From contig NW_003314407.1 of assembly GCF_000143415.4 (NCBI RefSeq), positions 124,001 through 188,000 of the forward strand: 64,000 nucleotides of DNA. The letters are read 5' to 3'. Shown here piece after piece: positions 34,652-43,931 of the stretch (position 1 is the stretch's first letter; each line of letters opens with the position of its first letter). The position numbers and the translations under genes are program-made. The stretch comes from Selaginella moellendorffii. Lineage: Eukaryota; Streptophyta; Lycopodiopsida; Selaginellales; Selaginellaceae. The notes below the pieces were generated by a model, which was given only the letters and a program-made list of their open reading frames with translations, searched no databases and was not told the origin of the DNA.

Positions 34652-36067
34652 TTAACTAGGATGGCGCGAGTGGAGGACTTTGTGGACGAAGCCTTTGATC
34701 TTCCGAGGCGATTCTTTGAAAGCAGCGCGAGCGGTCTCTTTCACCTGGGCAGCCTTGCTCCTCACAAGCTCGCCCTCGTCAATCACAGCGCGAAAAGCTC
34801 GCTCGAAAGCAATCCTCGGGATTAAACCATCTTCACCATCTTTCGCTAGTCCCACTCCAATCCCCAAGTGCTCCACAATGATCCGTGCGTTCCCTCGCTG
34901 CTCTCCGTAAAACGGCATCGTGATAATCGGAACGCCCCGGCTTAAGCTCTCCATCGTCGAGTTCCATCCGCAGTGGGTCATAAAACCACCCACAGCCCTG
35001 TGCGACAGAACCAAGAGCTGTGGTGCCCATTTCTTCACCACCATTCCTGTCTTGTTCGTCGTCGCCCGTTCCAAAAATCCCTCCGGGAGAAACTCCTCGG
35101 CACCATTGTGCAGAACCCACAGAAATCTCTTCTCGCTTGCTTCCAATCCAAACGCAAGCTCTTCGATCTGTTCCCGGTTAGCGCGAGCGAAGCTTCCAAA
35201 CGAGATGTACACGACGGACGCGGTGGGCTGCTCGTCCAGCCATGCCAAGCACTCGACTTTGTCACAGTGTTCACAAGCATCGTCGTCCGCGAAGTAGGGG
35301 TCTGGAAGCAAAGGCCCGATATCCACGAAAGGAACCTTGTTGGGATTTATCATCGCATTCTCGCTCAGAGCGATGCATGCCTCCTCCTCGATCGCAGCAA
35401 ACGTGTTGCACATCACTCCAGCTGCCTCGTGAGCTCGAAGAGCATTTGTCACGTAGAAATACCGCATCACATCGGGGATTGTCTCTATGACTGGGCTGCT
35501 AACTTGGTCGCTCGAAAGTGGCGAGAGTCCAGCCGAATCTATCCCGGGTATTCGCACCAGCTCTTGAGCTCGCACAGGAAGCTTGTTTTCGTGTAGCATG
35601 CTCTTGAGATAGAAATGAAAGGCCAGTGCCATTCCCGGCGATGGGTAGAAGATAATCCTGGGAATGTTGAGCTCGTCCGCTACGTCTTGGGCCCAGGAAG
35701 CGAGCAAGTTGTCCGTAATGATGCAGCTTATCGGAGGATTGGCAGCACTGATGAGCTCCTTCAGTTCTACTCCATCTTCGGGATGGAATCTAAAGGACCA
35801 GAGAATGACCTGCATCGAGTCGTGCCCCGAGCTCGATTCCTGCTGCTCTTTGGGTGGGAAGTTTTTTTTGAGCGTCTGGAACTTGATGTGTGGGTTGCAC
35901 GCTCGTGCTTTGGCCTCTCTCTTCACTTGCTCAAGCCTGAACTCGTGACAAACGTAGCTTACCTCGAAATCAAGGCCGGCTAGCCTGCTCGCGAGCACTA
36001 AAGCCGGGATCATATGCCCTTGAGCCGAGTAAGGAACGACCATCAAGTGAGGCACCTCCTCCCCCAT
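34652..36067 (-). CDS. UDP-glycosyltransferase (family 1), copy B
   Basis: Intronless, 471 residues and closely similar to the UGT at 16006-17436. It has the same catalytic His (SAQGHMIP, H18), ITDN Asp and a complete PSPG box (WAPQLLVLSHRAVGG … HCGWNS … MPFYGEQ) ending in Gln, suggesting UDP-glucose as donor. Differences cluster in the acceptor-side region (for example SSPVIETIPDVMRYFYVTNA versus IDLILETVPKVMRDFYVTNA) and at the C-terminus, which ends LHSRHPS instead of RSRQTKFF. That is consistent with relaxed or changed acceptor specificity after duplication. Both copies appear intact. Confidence 0.95.
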   Translation of the reverse strand: MGEEVPHLMVVPYSAQGHMIPALVLASRLAGLDFEVSYVCHEFRLEQVKREAKARACNPHIKFQTLKKNFPPKEQQESSSGHDSMQVILWSFRFHPEDGVELKELISAANPPISCIITDNLLASWAQDVADELNIPRIIFYPSPGMALAFHFYLKSMLHENKLPVRAQELVRIPGIDSAGLSPLSSDQVSSPVIETIPDVMRYFYVTNALRAHEAAGVMCNTFAAIEEEACIALSENAMINPNKVPFVDIGPLLPDPYFADDDACEHCDKVECLAWLDEQPTASVVYISFGSFARANREQIEELAFGLEASEKRFLWVLHNGAEEFLPEGFLERATTNKTGMVVKKWAPQLLVLSHRAVGGFMTHCGWNSTMESLSRGVPIITMPFYGEQRGNARIIVEHLGIGVGLAKDGEDGLIPRIAFERAFRAVIDEGELVRSKAAQVKETARAAFKESPRKIKGFVHKVLHSRHPS

Positions 36068-36388
36068 TATTGATCGCTCTCCTTACCCCGGACTTCCTTC
36101 GCAACGATCATAAAGGCTTTGAAACAAATGGTGCCAAAGTGATCACTGTTGTTCCGGCAGAAACGAAGCAGCACCGCTCGCTCCAAATGTGGACACGAAG
36201 CACGCAGCATCGACAAACACGCTAAAACCAACCTGGCAGAAGACAAAGGAACGAGGCATAACAAACAAAACAAACTTACATACCATCGATAGATGGAACT
36301 CGAGAGGAACAGCTTGCGACCGCTGCTGTTAACTTGTGCCACCACCGCGGCACACTTGTGCAAGTTGTCCAGGCTCTGTGTCAACTAG

Positions 36389-36773
36389 TCAGCTGGATCC
36401 TCTCCCATCCACCTTGAGTCCTGCCTCATCTTCTAGATCTTCCAGCAGAGCCTTTTCGAGTTTGTCAGTGAGTATCTCGTCCGAGATAGCTCCACTTTCC
36501 AGTATACTCACAATCATCTCCACAACTTCCTCCTCCGACTCGTTGTCCGCTTTCTGGAGCCTGATCACCAAAGGAGATCGTGTCACGATTCCCTCTCCAT
36601 CCGGCAAACTTAAGCCGGCAAGGGACTCGACTTCCCACTGGATATCACCAACAATAACGATGGTTGGCAGCTCGCTGCCTTCTTCCATGACGTCCATGGA
36701 CCTCAGCTTGTCCACCGCGTCAAGCAAAGTGTTGAATGAAGCATGGATAGGACGCCGAAGCCATTCGAAAAGA
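36389..36773 (-). pseudogene. Dynamin-related (DRP4-like) N-terminal fragment, copy B, open but lacking the P-loop
   Basis: The minus frame starts after a good acceptor (gcggtccacag, near 36774) with VLFEWLRRPIHASFN. It continues LLDAVDKLRSMDVMEEGSEL, PTIVIVGDIQWEVESLAGLS and GEGIVTRSPLVIRLQK, then an acidic tail to a stop at 36389. This is the dynamin GTPase start, but the Walker A residues (GDQSSGKSS in relatives) are replaced by GDIQWEVES, and the rest of the GTPase domain is missing. Although open, it cannot be a working GTPase. Confidence 0.8.
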
Positions 36774-37002
36774 ACCTGTGGACCGCAAAGATTTGAAGAT
36801 CATATATACAGAGTGAGTTGTCCATTGATCTTCAATCTTCGATCGCCAAAAGACCAAAAGCCAACAGTCACCAAAGGAGTGCGCGAATGCTCGCCACCTT
36901 CATTTTAAATCGAGCAGTAAAAATGAAAGAAAGAAGTAAGCACAATTTAGAAAGCAAAGTAAAACAACGAACCTTGGGTAGAGGTCAATCGACTCTTGCC
37001 GC

Positions 37003-38682
37003 TTAATCCACTTCTTCCCATGCACTCACAGCCTCGAAAAGCACACTCTTCACATGTTTCGCAGCTAGGCCACATCCAAAACACATGTTCGAAAAACCAA
37101 CATAGTGAGCAGCACTATCGGAGTCCCACTCGAGAACGAGCCTTGCAACTTGCAGGCCCGTGTCGGCATCCCCATGAACTTGGCATGCTGCAAGTAGGAT
37201 GCTGCTGGCAATCACACGAGACTCCCAAGACAGCAGCTCCTTGCTCAGTGCTTCGGCTTGCTCCAGCCATCCAAGCTTGGCGAATATGTCCACCATGCAC
37301 ACGACATGCTTTTCGGTGGGTTGTATCCCATAGTCGTGTTCCATCGAGCTGTAGAAGAGCAACGCTTCGTGTAGAAAACCAGATTGACTGCACGCCGAGA
37401 AAACACTGATAGACGTGATCGCGTTGGGCTTGAATCCTTGCTGCAGCATTCTTCTCAGGAGGTTTAAAGCTCGGATGCTGTCACTGCCTTGAGCATAAAC
37501 TCCTACCATGGCGGACAAGGAAACTACGTCTAGACATTTCATGCGGCCAAAGATGATCTCGGCCTCGTCCACACAGCCAAGCTGTCCATACATTTTCACA
37601 AGAGCTGTAAACACCCTGTTGTTGGACGAGCTTTCGTCGAGGGCTGATGTGAGTCTGGCATGGATTTCTCGCCCCCAAACAAGTGCTCCTACGCTTCCAC
37701 AAGCCTCCAGCACCGCAACATAAGTTACCTGGTCTGGCTCGAGCTCCATTTGCTGGAAGACATCCAGAGCCAGCATTGGCTCACCGTTTTGGACGTAAAT
37801 AACGATCATCGTGGTCCAGGTAACCACGTCCCTGGAGGGCATTCGATCGAAAACCTCTCTTGCTTCGTTCAGACAGCCGCATTTGCCATACATGTTGATA
37901 AGTGCGTTGGCAACTGCAACGAGCTCCTCAAACTTGGATAGAGCAGCTAGCTCGTGAATCTCTTTCCCTTGGTCGATGTCTTCGGCCACTGCACAAGCAT
38001 CAATGATCACAACAAACGCGCGGCTGTCGAGGAAAGCCCGCCCTAGCAGCATTTTCTGGACGACATCAACAGCCTTCCTGTAATGCCCGTTTTGGGCATA
38101 TGCTGCAACCATAGCTGTCCATGACGCAGGATCTCTGTGCTGCATTTCCAAGAACACTCTTTCGGCGCTTCCAACATCGCCACCTTTTCCATAAAGAACG
38201 ACAAGCGCATTTCCTACGTACTCGAAGAGTACGTGGCTAGGATCCATTGCGGCGTGAATTAATCTTCCGTCAGCAATGCTGCCAGCGCTGGAGCACGCGT
38301 GTAGAACGATGCTGAGGGTAAACTCGTTTGGGCGCACTCCATCGTGGTGCATTCTCCGGAAGAGCTGGATCGACTGGTGGTAATGCCCATTGCGGGCATA
38401 TGCTGCGATCAAGATCGACCACGAGTAGACGTTCCTGCAGTGGATCCGCTGGAACACTTGTAGAGCGGAGTCGATGCAGCCACACTTCCCATACATGTCC
38501 ACCAGGAGATTCCCAAGCACCGTCTCGCGATCCATGCCTGCAGCGGCGATCTGCTTATGGAGACGCTTGCCCTCCGCCAGGGATTGCGAGGCGGTGCAGC
38601 GCCGCACAAGCCGCGACCACGCAAATGCCTCCTCCGCTGGATGGGGTGGTGGAGACCGAGCCCCATGGTGCTTGTGTAGCAT
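37003..38682 (-). CDS. Pentatricopeptide repeat protein, PLS-like, 559 residues (copy B)
   Basis: Intronless and intact. The N-terminal EEAFAWSRLVRRCTASQSLA leads into PPR motifs such as LLVDMYGKCGCIDSALQVFQ, NVYSWSILIAAYARNGHYHQ and DVVTWTTMIVIYVQNGEP. The repeats alternate P, L and S types. The C-terminus has a partial E-like region (EKHVVCMVDIFAKLGWLEQAE … ESRVIASSILLAACQVHGD) and no DYW domain. Role inferred from family: binding of specific organelle transcripts. It is the only intact member of its duplicated set; related relics lie at 22337-23530 and 33370-33870. Confidence 0.93.
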   Translation of the reverse strand: MLHKHHGARSPPPHPAEEAFAWSRLVRRCTASQSLAEGKRLHKQIAAAGMDRETVLGNLLVDMYGKCGCIDSALQVFQRIHCRNVYSWSILIAAYARNGHYHQSIQLFRRMHHDGVRPNEFTLSIVLHACSSAGSIADGRLIHAAMDPSHVLFEYVGNALVVLYGKGGDVGSAERVFLEMQHRDPASWTAMVAAYAQNGHYRKAVDVVQKMLLGRAFLDSRAFVVIIDACAVAEDIDQGKEIHELAALSKFEELVAVANALINMYGKCGCLNEAREVFDRMPSRDVVTWTTMIVIYVQNGEPMLALDVFQQMELEPDQVTYVAVLEACGSVGALVWGREIHARLTSALDESSSNNRVFTALVKMYGQLGCVDEAEIIFGRMKCLDVVSLSAMVGVYAQGSDSIRALNLLRRMLQQGFKPNAITSISVFSACSQSGFLHEALLFYSSMEHDYGIQPTEKHVVCMVDIFAKLGWLEQAEALSKELLSWESRVIASSILLAACQVHGDADTGLQVARLVLEWDSDSAAHYVGFSNMCFGCGLAAKHVKSVLFEAVSAWEEVD

Positions 38683-38778
38683 TCAGGGTATCTTGCGATG
38701 GATAGATCGAGGGGATTTGCATTGGGCGATCCAACAAATGTGGGCTTGATGATCTTCACTCCGGGCCACTCTTGCTTG

Positions 38779-39258
38779 CTAAACCGGTGTGATCATGCCA
38801 CCGCCAAGGCGGCCAACCAGCTTAACACGCAGCTTCCCGGCCTCGTCAACTTGGCTGACAAGCTTGGACGAGTCCATGTCGCGGATGGGAACCCCACGCT
38901 TGTGGATGCACTCCATTGCCTTGAGAGTCTCGCCCTCCTCACTTACGATGAGCTTCGAAGGTTGCTCGACCTCGCTGACTACGTTCTCGTGTAGCAGTCC
39001 ACCTCCGTGACAAGCTTGGCGAGAGCGTGACTGATAACTTGCCGCCCAGTCTAGCGTCGCTCGAACGGCGAACACCGCCTGGTAGCGTCTCCACCTTGCT
39101 CTCTCGCGTCCTCGAGATCCGGGAGCTCTGAGCAACACAAGGCAGTCACGGGCGATGGGATTCAAGTTCGAAGATCTCAGTCCAAGAGCCCTAAAAATGC
39201 AGGAACCTGCAAATGGAATACGCATCGAATGAGGGAGGCGCTCACGTCGCTCATCCAA
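38779..39258 (-). CDS. Unidentified small protein (gene X), possibly spliced
   Basis: An ATG-initiated minus frame of 159 codons ends …NVVSEVEQPSKLIVSEEGET… SSKLVSQVDEAGKLRVKLVG … GGGMITPV-stop. The C-terminal 70 residues look like a real, moderately conserved protein. The N-terminal half looks less natural and may include an intron: a good donor-like site lies just after FAG near 39210, and another frame reads VISHALAKLVTEVDCY near 39000-39050. A relic of the same sequence occurs at 33871-34060, so this is a member of the duplicated unit. I do not recognise the family. Confidence 0.4.
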   Translation of the reverse strand: MDERRERLPHSMRIPFAGSCIFRALGLRSSNLNPIARDCLVLLRAPGSRGRERARWRRYQAVFAVRATLDWAASYQSRSRQACHGGGLLHENVVSEVEQPSKLIVSEEGETLKAMECIHKRGVPIRDMDSSKLVSQVDEAGKLRVKLVGRLGGGMITPV

Positions 39259-40449
39259 TGAGACGAGTCATGGGCGATTACCTTGAGGTGCGTGGAGTGG
39301 AGTTCTTGGATCAAAAACACATTTTGCTCTTTCTTGCAGAGCAAGAAATGGGAGCGAGGTCTTGTTTTACATTCTTCCACCCAGGAGCAGCATTGGAGGG
39401 GCATTGGTTTGGAGCACAAGATCTTGAGGACTCCATCCCCAAGCAGCTGGAGATTTGGCAGAGGCAAGGAAGGGGGCCTTGCCTTGAATGCTCTCTGTGG
39501 TGTTGTGGGGCCTTGCTTGGAAGAGCGAGTCTTGTCGACACTGGCGCGTTGCTGCCGCTGCCAACCAATTCCTCCACGATGGATGACATGAATGAATGAG
39601 GAGGGAGGACGGCAAAAGAATGGATTTTCACCGACGGTTGCAATGCAAAGAGCTGGATGGCCCACGAACGACACCACCATGCTACCTATCTATCTATCTT
39701 CTCTCTCCAACAAAGCGAGAGAGAGAGAGAGAGAGAGCAAGAGAGAGCGGAAGAAGAGATGGATCAAAGCTTTCCGACACTGACGCTCCAACAACGTGGG
39801 GCCGGCTGGGCTGGCGGGCCTCGGAACGGGATCGCGAAATGGTACCCAGGAAGGACAAGCTCCAACGTAGAAAATGGGGGTGAGCCATTGTTTTTGTGGA
39901 GGGACAGCGATGTTGCTACTAACTTTTCTCCCTTTCCTAATGTTGGACAGCTCAGTCGCGGTGTGACCCGAATGATCGACGCAAAGTTTCCAGCCTCCTC
40001 TTCGCCTTTCTTCCTTGTGGGGGCTGCCAGCTTCAGAGCAAAGCGCTGCACCAACAAAAGCACATCTCAGTGCGTGCTGATGCCAGGCACCTAACTCGCT
40101 GTTGCTCTTCTCGTCGCTCGAGGAGGAAGGAGCACGCACGCACGCACGGCGATGGATGCGCTGCGGCCCTAGGCGCAGCCATTTGGTGAGCCATTGCAGT
40201 CTGCCTGCTACTCATTCTCACTCTCTTCAAATGATTCTTTCGCAGCGCTTGCAACGTGATGCCAGGCCAACTGATCGTCCACAATTGTGGGATGGCAAGG
40301 AACGAGCACTCGCGTGGCTCAGCTCCAGTTGAGTGAGAATTGGTCTTGCAAGGCTTTTGTTCATCCCTGGCTCTTGCGTGGTGTGTAAACAGGGATAGTC
40401 GCACTCGGGCTGCTCGACTTGCTTGCTTGCTTGCTACTGATCGAGGAAG
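39259..40449. other. Intergenic region upstream of the filament-like protein gene
   Basis: Moderately GC-rich DNA with overlapping open frames on both strands, none with a recognisable family and none clearly preferred. A (GA)n tract lies at 39717-39739. The part just before 40450 likely includes leader sequence of the following gene. Confidence 0.45.
39717..39739. repeat. (GA)n microsatellite
   Basis: Uninterrupted GA dinucleotide run in a non-coding region. Confidence 0.95.
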
Positions 40450-43395
40450 ATGGCATGGACGTGGAAGAAACGGTACTCGGATAGAAATGGAGACGCGGTG
40501 ATCAGCAGCACCTCGCACCTCCCACCGAGTCCAAATAATGTGAGTCATCACGAGCGAGCAAAAGGACACTCTTTTTTTCTCAATTCTCTTGCGCACTCTC
40601 TTGCACAGGGTGATCATGCGAGGATCTCCGAGGCATGGACGCAAGCACCATCGGAGTTGGCTCTCAAGGTGAAGGAGGCCGAAGTGAAGCAGCATGCTAA
40701 AGTCGCCGAAGAAGCTGTCGCAGGTAGCGTCTTCTTTATGTCCATCTTTGGCGAATTCTTTCTGAAAATTCCATCTTTATTTCGATTTCAATGCAGGATG
40801 GGAGAAGGCGGAGGCCGAGACGGAGTCCATGAGAAGGCAGCTGGAGCTCGTCCAGAAAGAAAAAGCCGCACAGCAGGAGCGTCTCTCGCACTTAGATGCA
40901 GCGCTCAAGGACTGCACGCGCCAAGTGCGACTTGTCAGAGAAGATCAAGAGCAAAAACGACAAGAGCTGCTGCACAAGAAAAACAAGGAGGTGGACAAAA
41001 TCCGAGCCGAGTATGAGGCCAAGTTGGCAGACGTTGGGCGACAGCTGCTAGAGGCGGGGGCAGAGAACAAGGTGATGGCGATGACGCTCCAGGAGCATGC
41101 TAGAACAATCGGGGAGGTGACAGATGCCAAGTCCCGAGCCGAGGCGGAGATCAAACTGCTGCAGCACCGCATGGAGTCGGTTGAGAAGGAGAAGGGAGCG
41201 CTCAAGTACGAGGTGCATGTCCTCAACAAGCAGATACAGATACGAAACGAGGAGCGAGACTACAGCAAGCGAGACATCGAAGCTCTCAACAGGCAGCACG
41301 CGGAGGACACAAAGGTGATGAACAAACTGGAGGCCGAGTGCCAGAAGTTGCGGATTCTGGTCAGGAGGAAGCTCCCTGGTCCCAATGCTCTAGCGCAGAT
41401 GAAGATGGAGGTGGAGAGCCTAGACGGGGGTGGCGAAAGCAAGAGAAGGGGTACTAGGAGCTCCACAGAAACTAAGCTGCATCAGAATGGTAGCCGGGAG
41501 ATCGAGCTGCTTCTTGAGAGGTTGCTGTCCATGGAGGAGGAGACGAAGATGCTCAAGGAGGCACTGGCTCAGCGGAATGGCGAGCTTCACTCCTCTCGGC
41601 TTATATGCGCCAAGACGGCAACCAAACTGTCAGCCATGGAAGCGTACTTCGACAGCGTTTCACGAACGCATGGACTGTCCAAGCCGAAAGTCAATGGCAT
41701 CGACGCGGACTGCTCGCCTAGTGTGGTAACGGTCTCGGAGAACGGCACTGCGGACGATGAAGTTAGTCGTGCGGATGCTTGGGCTTCTGCACTGATTGCG
41801 GAATTGTCACAGTTCAGGAAGGACAAACCATCACCAAACAGCATGACGAGCGAAGCCATCAGCTCTCCATCAACCTTTGGCGGCATCATGGATGACTTCA
41901 CGGACATGGAGAAACTGGCATCCGAGTTAACGAGCGAGAAAGCTTCTCTTGCCATCGGGGATGATGAAGTAACAATCAGGGAAGTCCCCGCGGCAAGGAA
42001 GCTGGAACAGGATTTCGAGAAGGCAGAAGGAGCGCTCAAGCCACAGGTTATTCAAGACGGTGGAGTGACGGAGCTCCAACTCTCGATAAGCAAGGTGGTG
42101 GAATCTCTTGCGGGGTCCCTCGGTCTTCTATCGCCTGGGGATAATGCGGAAATGATCATAGATGGTGGACTGGAAGCCAGGCTCCAGAAAATGAGTCCAC
42201 AGCCGAGTGTGGAACCGGCACCATCGTTGCAAGAGTTTGTCAGCGAGCTCCTTGGAGCGTTGGAGATTATATCGTCCGCAGTTAGCAGCAAGAAGCACAG
42301 GTCCAGTGCGGTTGAAGTCCTCGACTGCGAGACCCAGACGTGCAATGGCGATGACAAGCTGGAGCTTGAACTGGTCCGCATTGAGAAGAATGCTCTCGAG
42401 AGCCACATGAAGTCCGAGCTTAGTCGCCTGACAGCTATGGAAGGCGAGGTGCTCCAGCTGAGAAGCGACAAGGTCCAGCTGCAGCAGGGCCTAGATGCGG
42501 GGAATCAAGAGCTTGAAGCATCCAAAGCTCAGCTCCAGGAGGCACAGCATCTCATTCAGGAGCTACAAACAAAGCTCTCTCTTTCAGTACCGGACGGGAC
42601 CAAGGAGGAGGCCATGGTTGTCACTGAAGTGGAATCTCAGGTTCGATCCAGCGGTTCATTAATGCAAGATGCGGTGTCACGGCTAGAGAAGGAGCTCGAA
42701 GAAGAATACAAGCACCATGAAGAAGACAAAGCAAGGAGGTGAGTTTCTTTCTCTCTCTCTTTTTTTTCTATCTTTCTCTTTTGATACGACAAAGGTGTGT
42801 CAGTACGATTCGGGAAACTGATGGTTTGCAGTTGCAGGAAAGAGCAGCAGGAGAGTGCGGTGCAAGCGGAGGAAGCCGAGGACGACAGGCGGACACGAAA
42901 GGTTCGTTCCTATGAATATTTTAACAGGATTGTCAAATCGAGAAACGCCCGTGCCTGGCTTTCGTGCTGCAGGGGGAAGAGATCGCCGAGGCCGAAGCGA
43001 AGCTAGCCGAGTGCCAGAAAACCATCCTCGCTCTTGGCAAGCAACTCAAAGTCCTGTCGTCGTCACCCCGCCGGGAGGCGAACACGAACACGAGCACGAA
43101 CGCTGACTCCATAGTTGGGTCGTCGAGGGCCAACTCGATGCTCTCAGTCTTGCGAAACTTCTCGGAGAGCGACCCCGAGGAGGAAATGGTCTCTCGCGAC
43201 GTGACCATTGCAACACCAGTGAACGAGTCCTACATTCCGACGCTACGCCAGGATCATGACGAGGAACAGGACGCTGGCTTCCCACCTTCGAGCCCGCTGA
43301 TGATGCAGCGAGGGGGTGCCGGCTCGAGCTCCCCGGCCACGAAAGCCAGACGATCGAGCTTCTCGCGGTTTTTCAGAGCCAAGAACAGTGCGTGA
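40450..43395 (+). CDS. Filament-like plant protein (FPP family), 5 exons
   Basis: Predicted exons: 40450-40539, 40609-40723, 40797-42738, 42838-42901 and 42973-43395, giving 877 residues. The N-terminus MAWTWKKRYSDRNGD matches the short basic W-K start of the family. The AVAGWEKAEAE block follows, then long heptad coiled coils. The conserved IRNEERDYSKRDIEALNRQH … LEAECQKLRILVRRKLPGP segment is at about residues 230-290, and the C-terminal AEAEAKLAECQKTILALGKQ block is followed by a Ser-rich tail ending in FSRFFRAKN. FPPs are long coiled-coil proteins linked to microtubules or membranes; the precise role of this member is unknown. Splice sites join the two conserved blocks that would otherwise be split (GWEKAEAE and RKEQQES). 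Confidence 0.92.
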
Positions 43396-43931
43396 CTTGG
43401 AGTGGAGTGGAGTGGAGTGGAGTGGATGGACGAAGAACAGAAACAAAGTTGGCCGGGGCAGTCTAGAACGGGGTGTACAGTGTGGATGGCGATGGAGTTT
43501 TGGAGATTTTTGGCATGGCTTGGCTTGCACTGCTCGTCCAGGTAGCAAGCAACGAGAAAAAAGCGAATCATCAAGCGCACTCTCGCTGGCGGGGGGGTGA
43601 GAGGAGCAACTTTGCTTGAGCTTTGGGACAAGTGAAGCTTACTACTTCTTCGCTCCTTGCTCTTTGTTATACGCAACTCACTCTTTTCTCCCTCCCTTCC
43701 TTGTGGGCTGCCAAGTGTGGCGCGTTTAAGGCAATGCCGGTGAGGGGGACGGGCGAGGGCTGTAGATGGTTGACCGGGCGGCCGGCGACCGTTGACCAGC
43801 CCAACGCGCATTCCACTACTTGTGGGCGCAACGCAAGCACACCGGGTCTCGCGGCTATGGATACCTGGATGGGATCGATTTGACTGGGTAAAGGAGGAAT
43901 CCAACAGTGGAGGGAGAGGTATAGCTATGCA
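43396..43931. other. Intergenic region with a TGGAG pentamer repeat
   Basis: A short (tggag)n run lies at about 43399-43425 immediately after the stop of the filament-like gene. The remainder is 3' UTR and promoter DNA for the receptor kinase, with no coding support. Confidence 0.6.

Noticed and set aside
39213-39680. Overlapping open frames on both strands (128 and 167 codons)
   Set aside because: No recognisable domain on either strand, no preferred frame, no splice-supported extension; left as intergenic.
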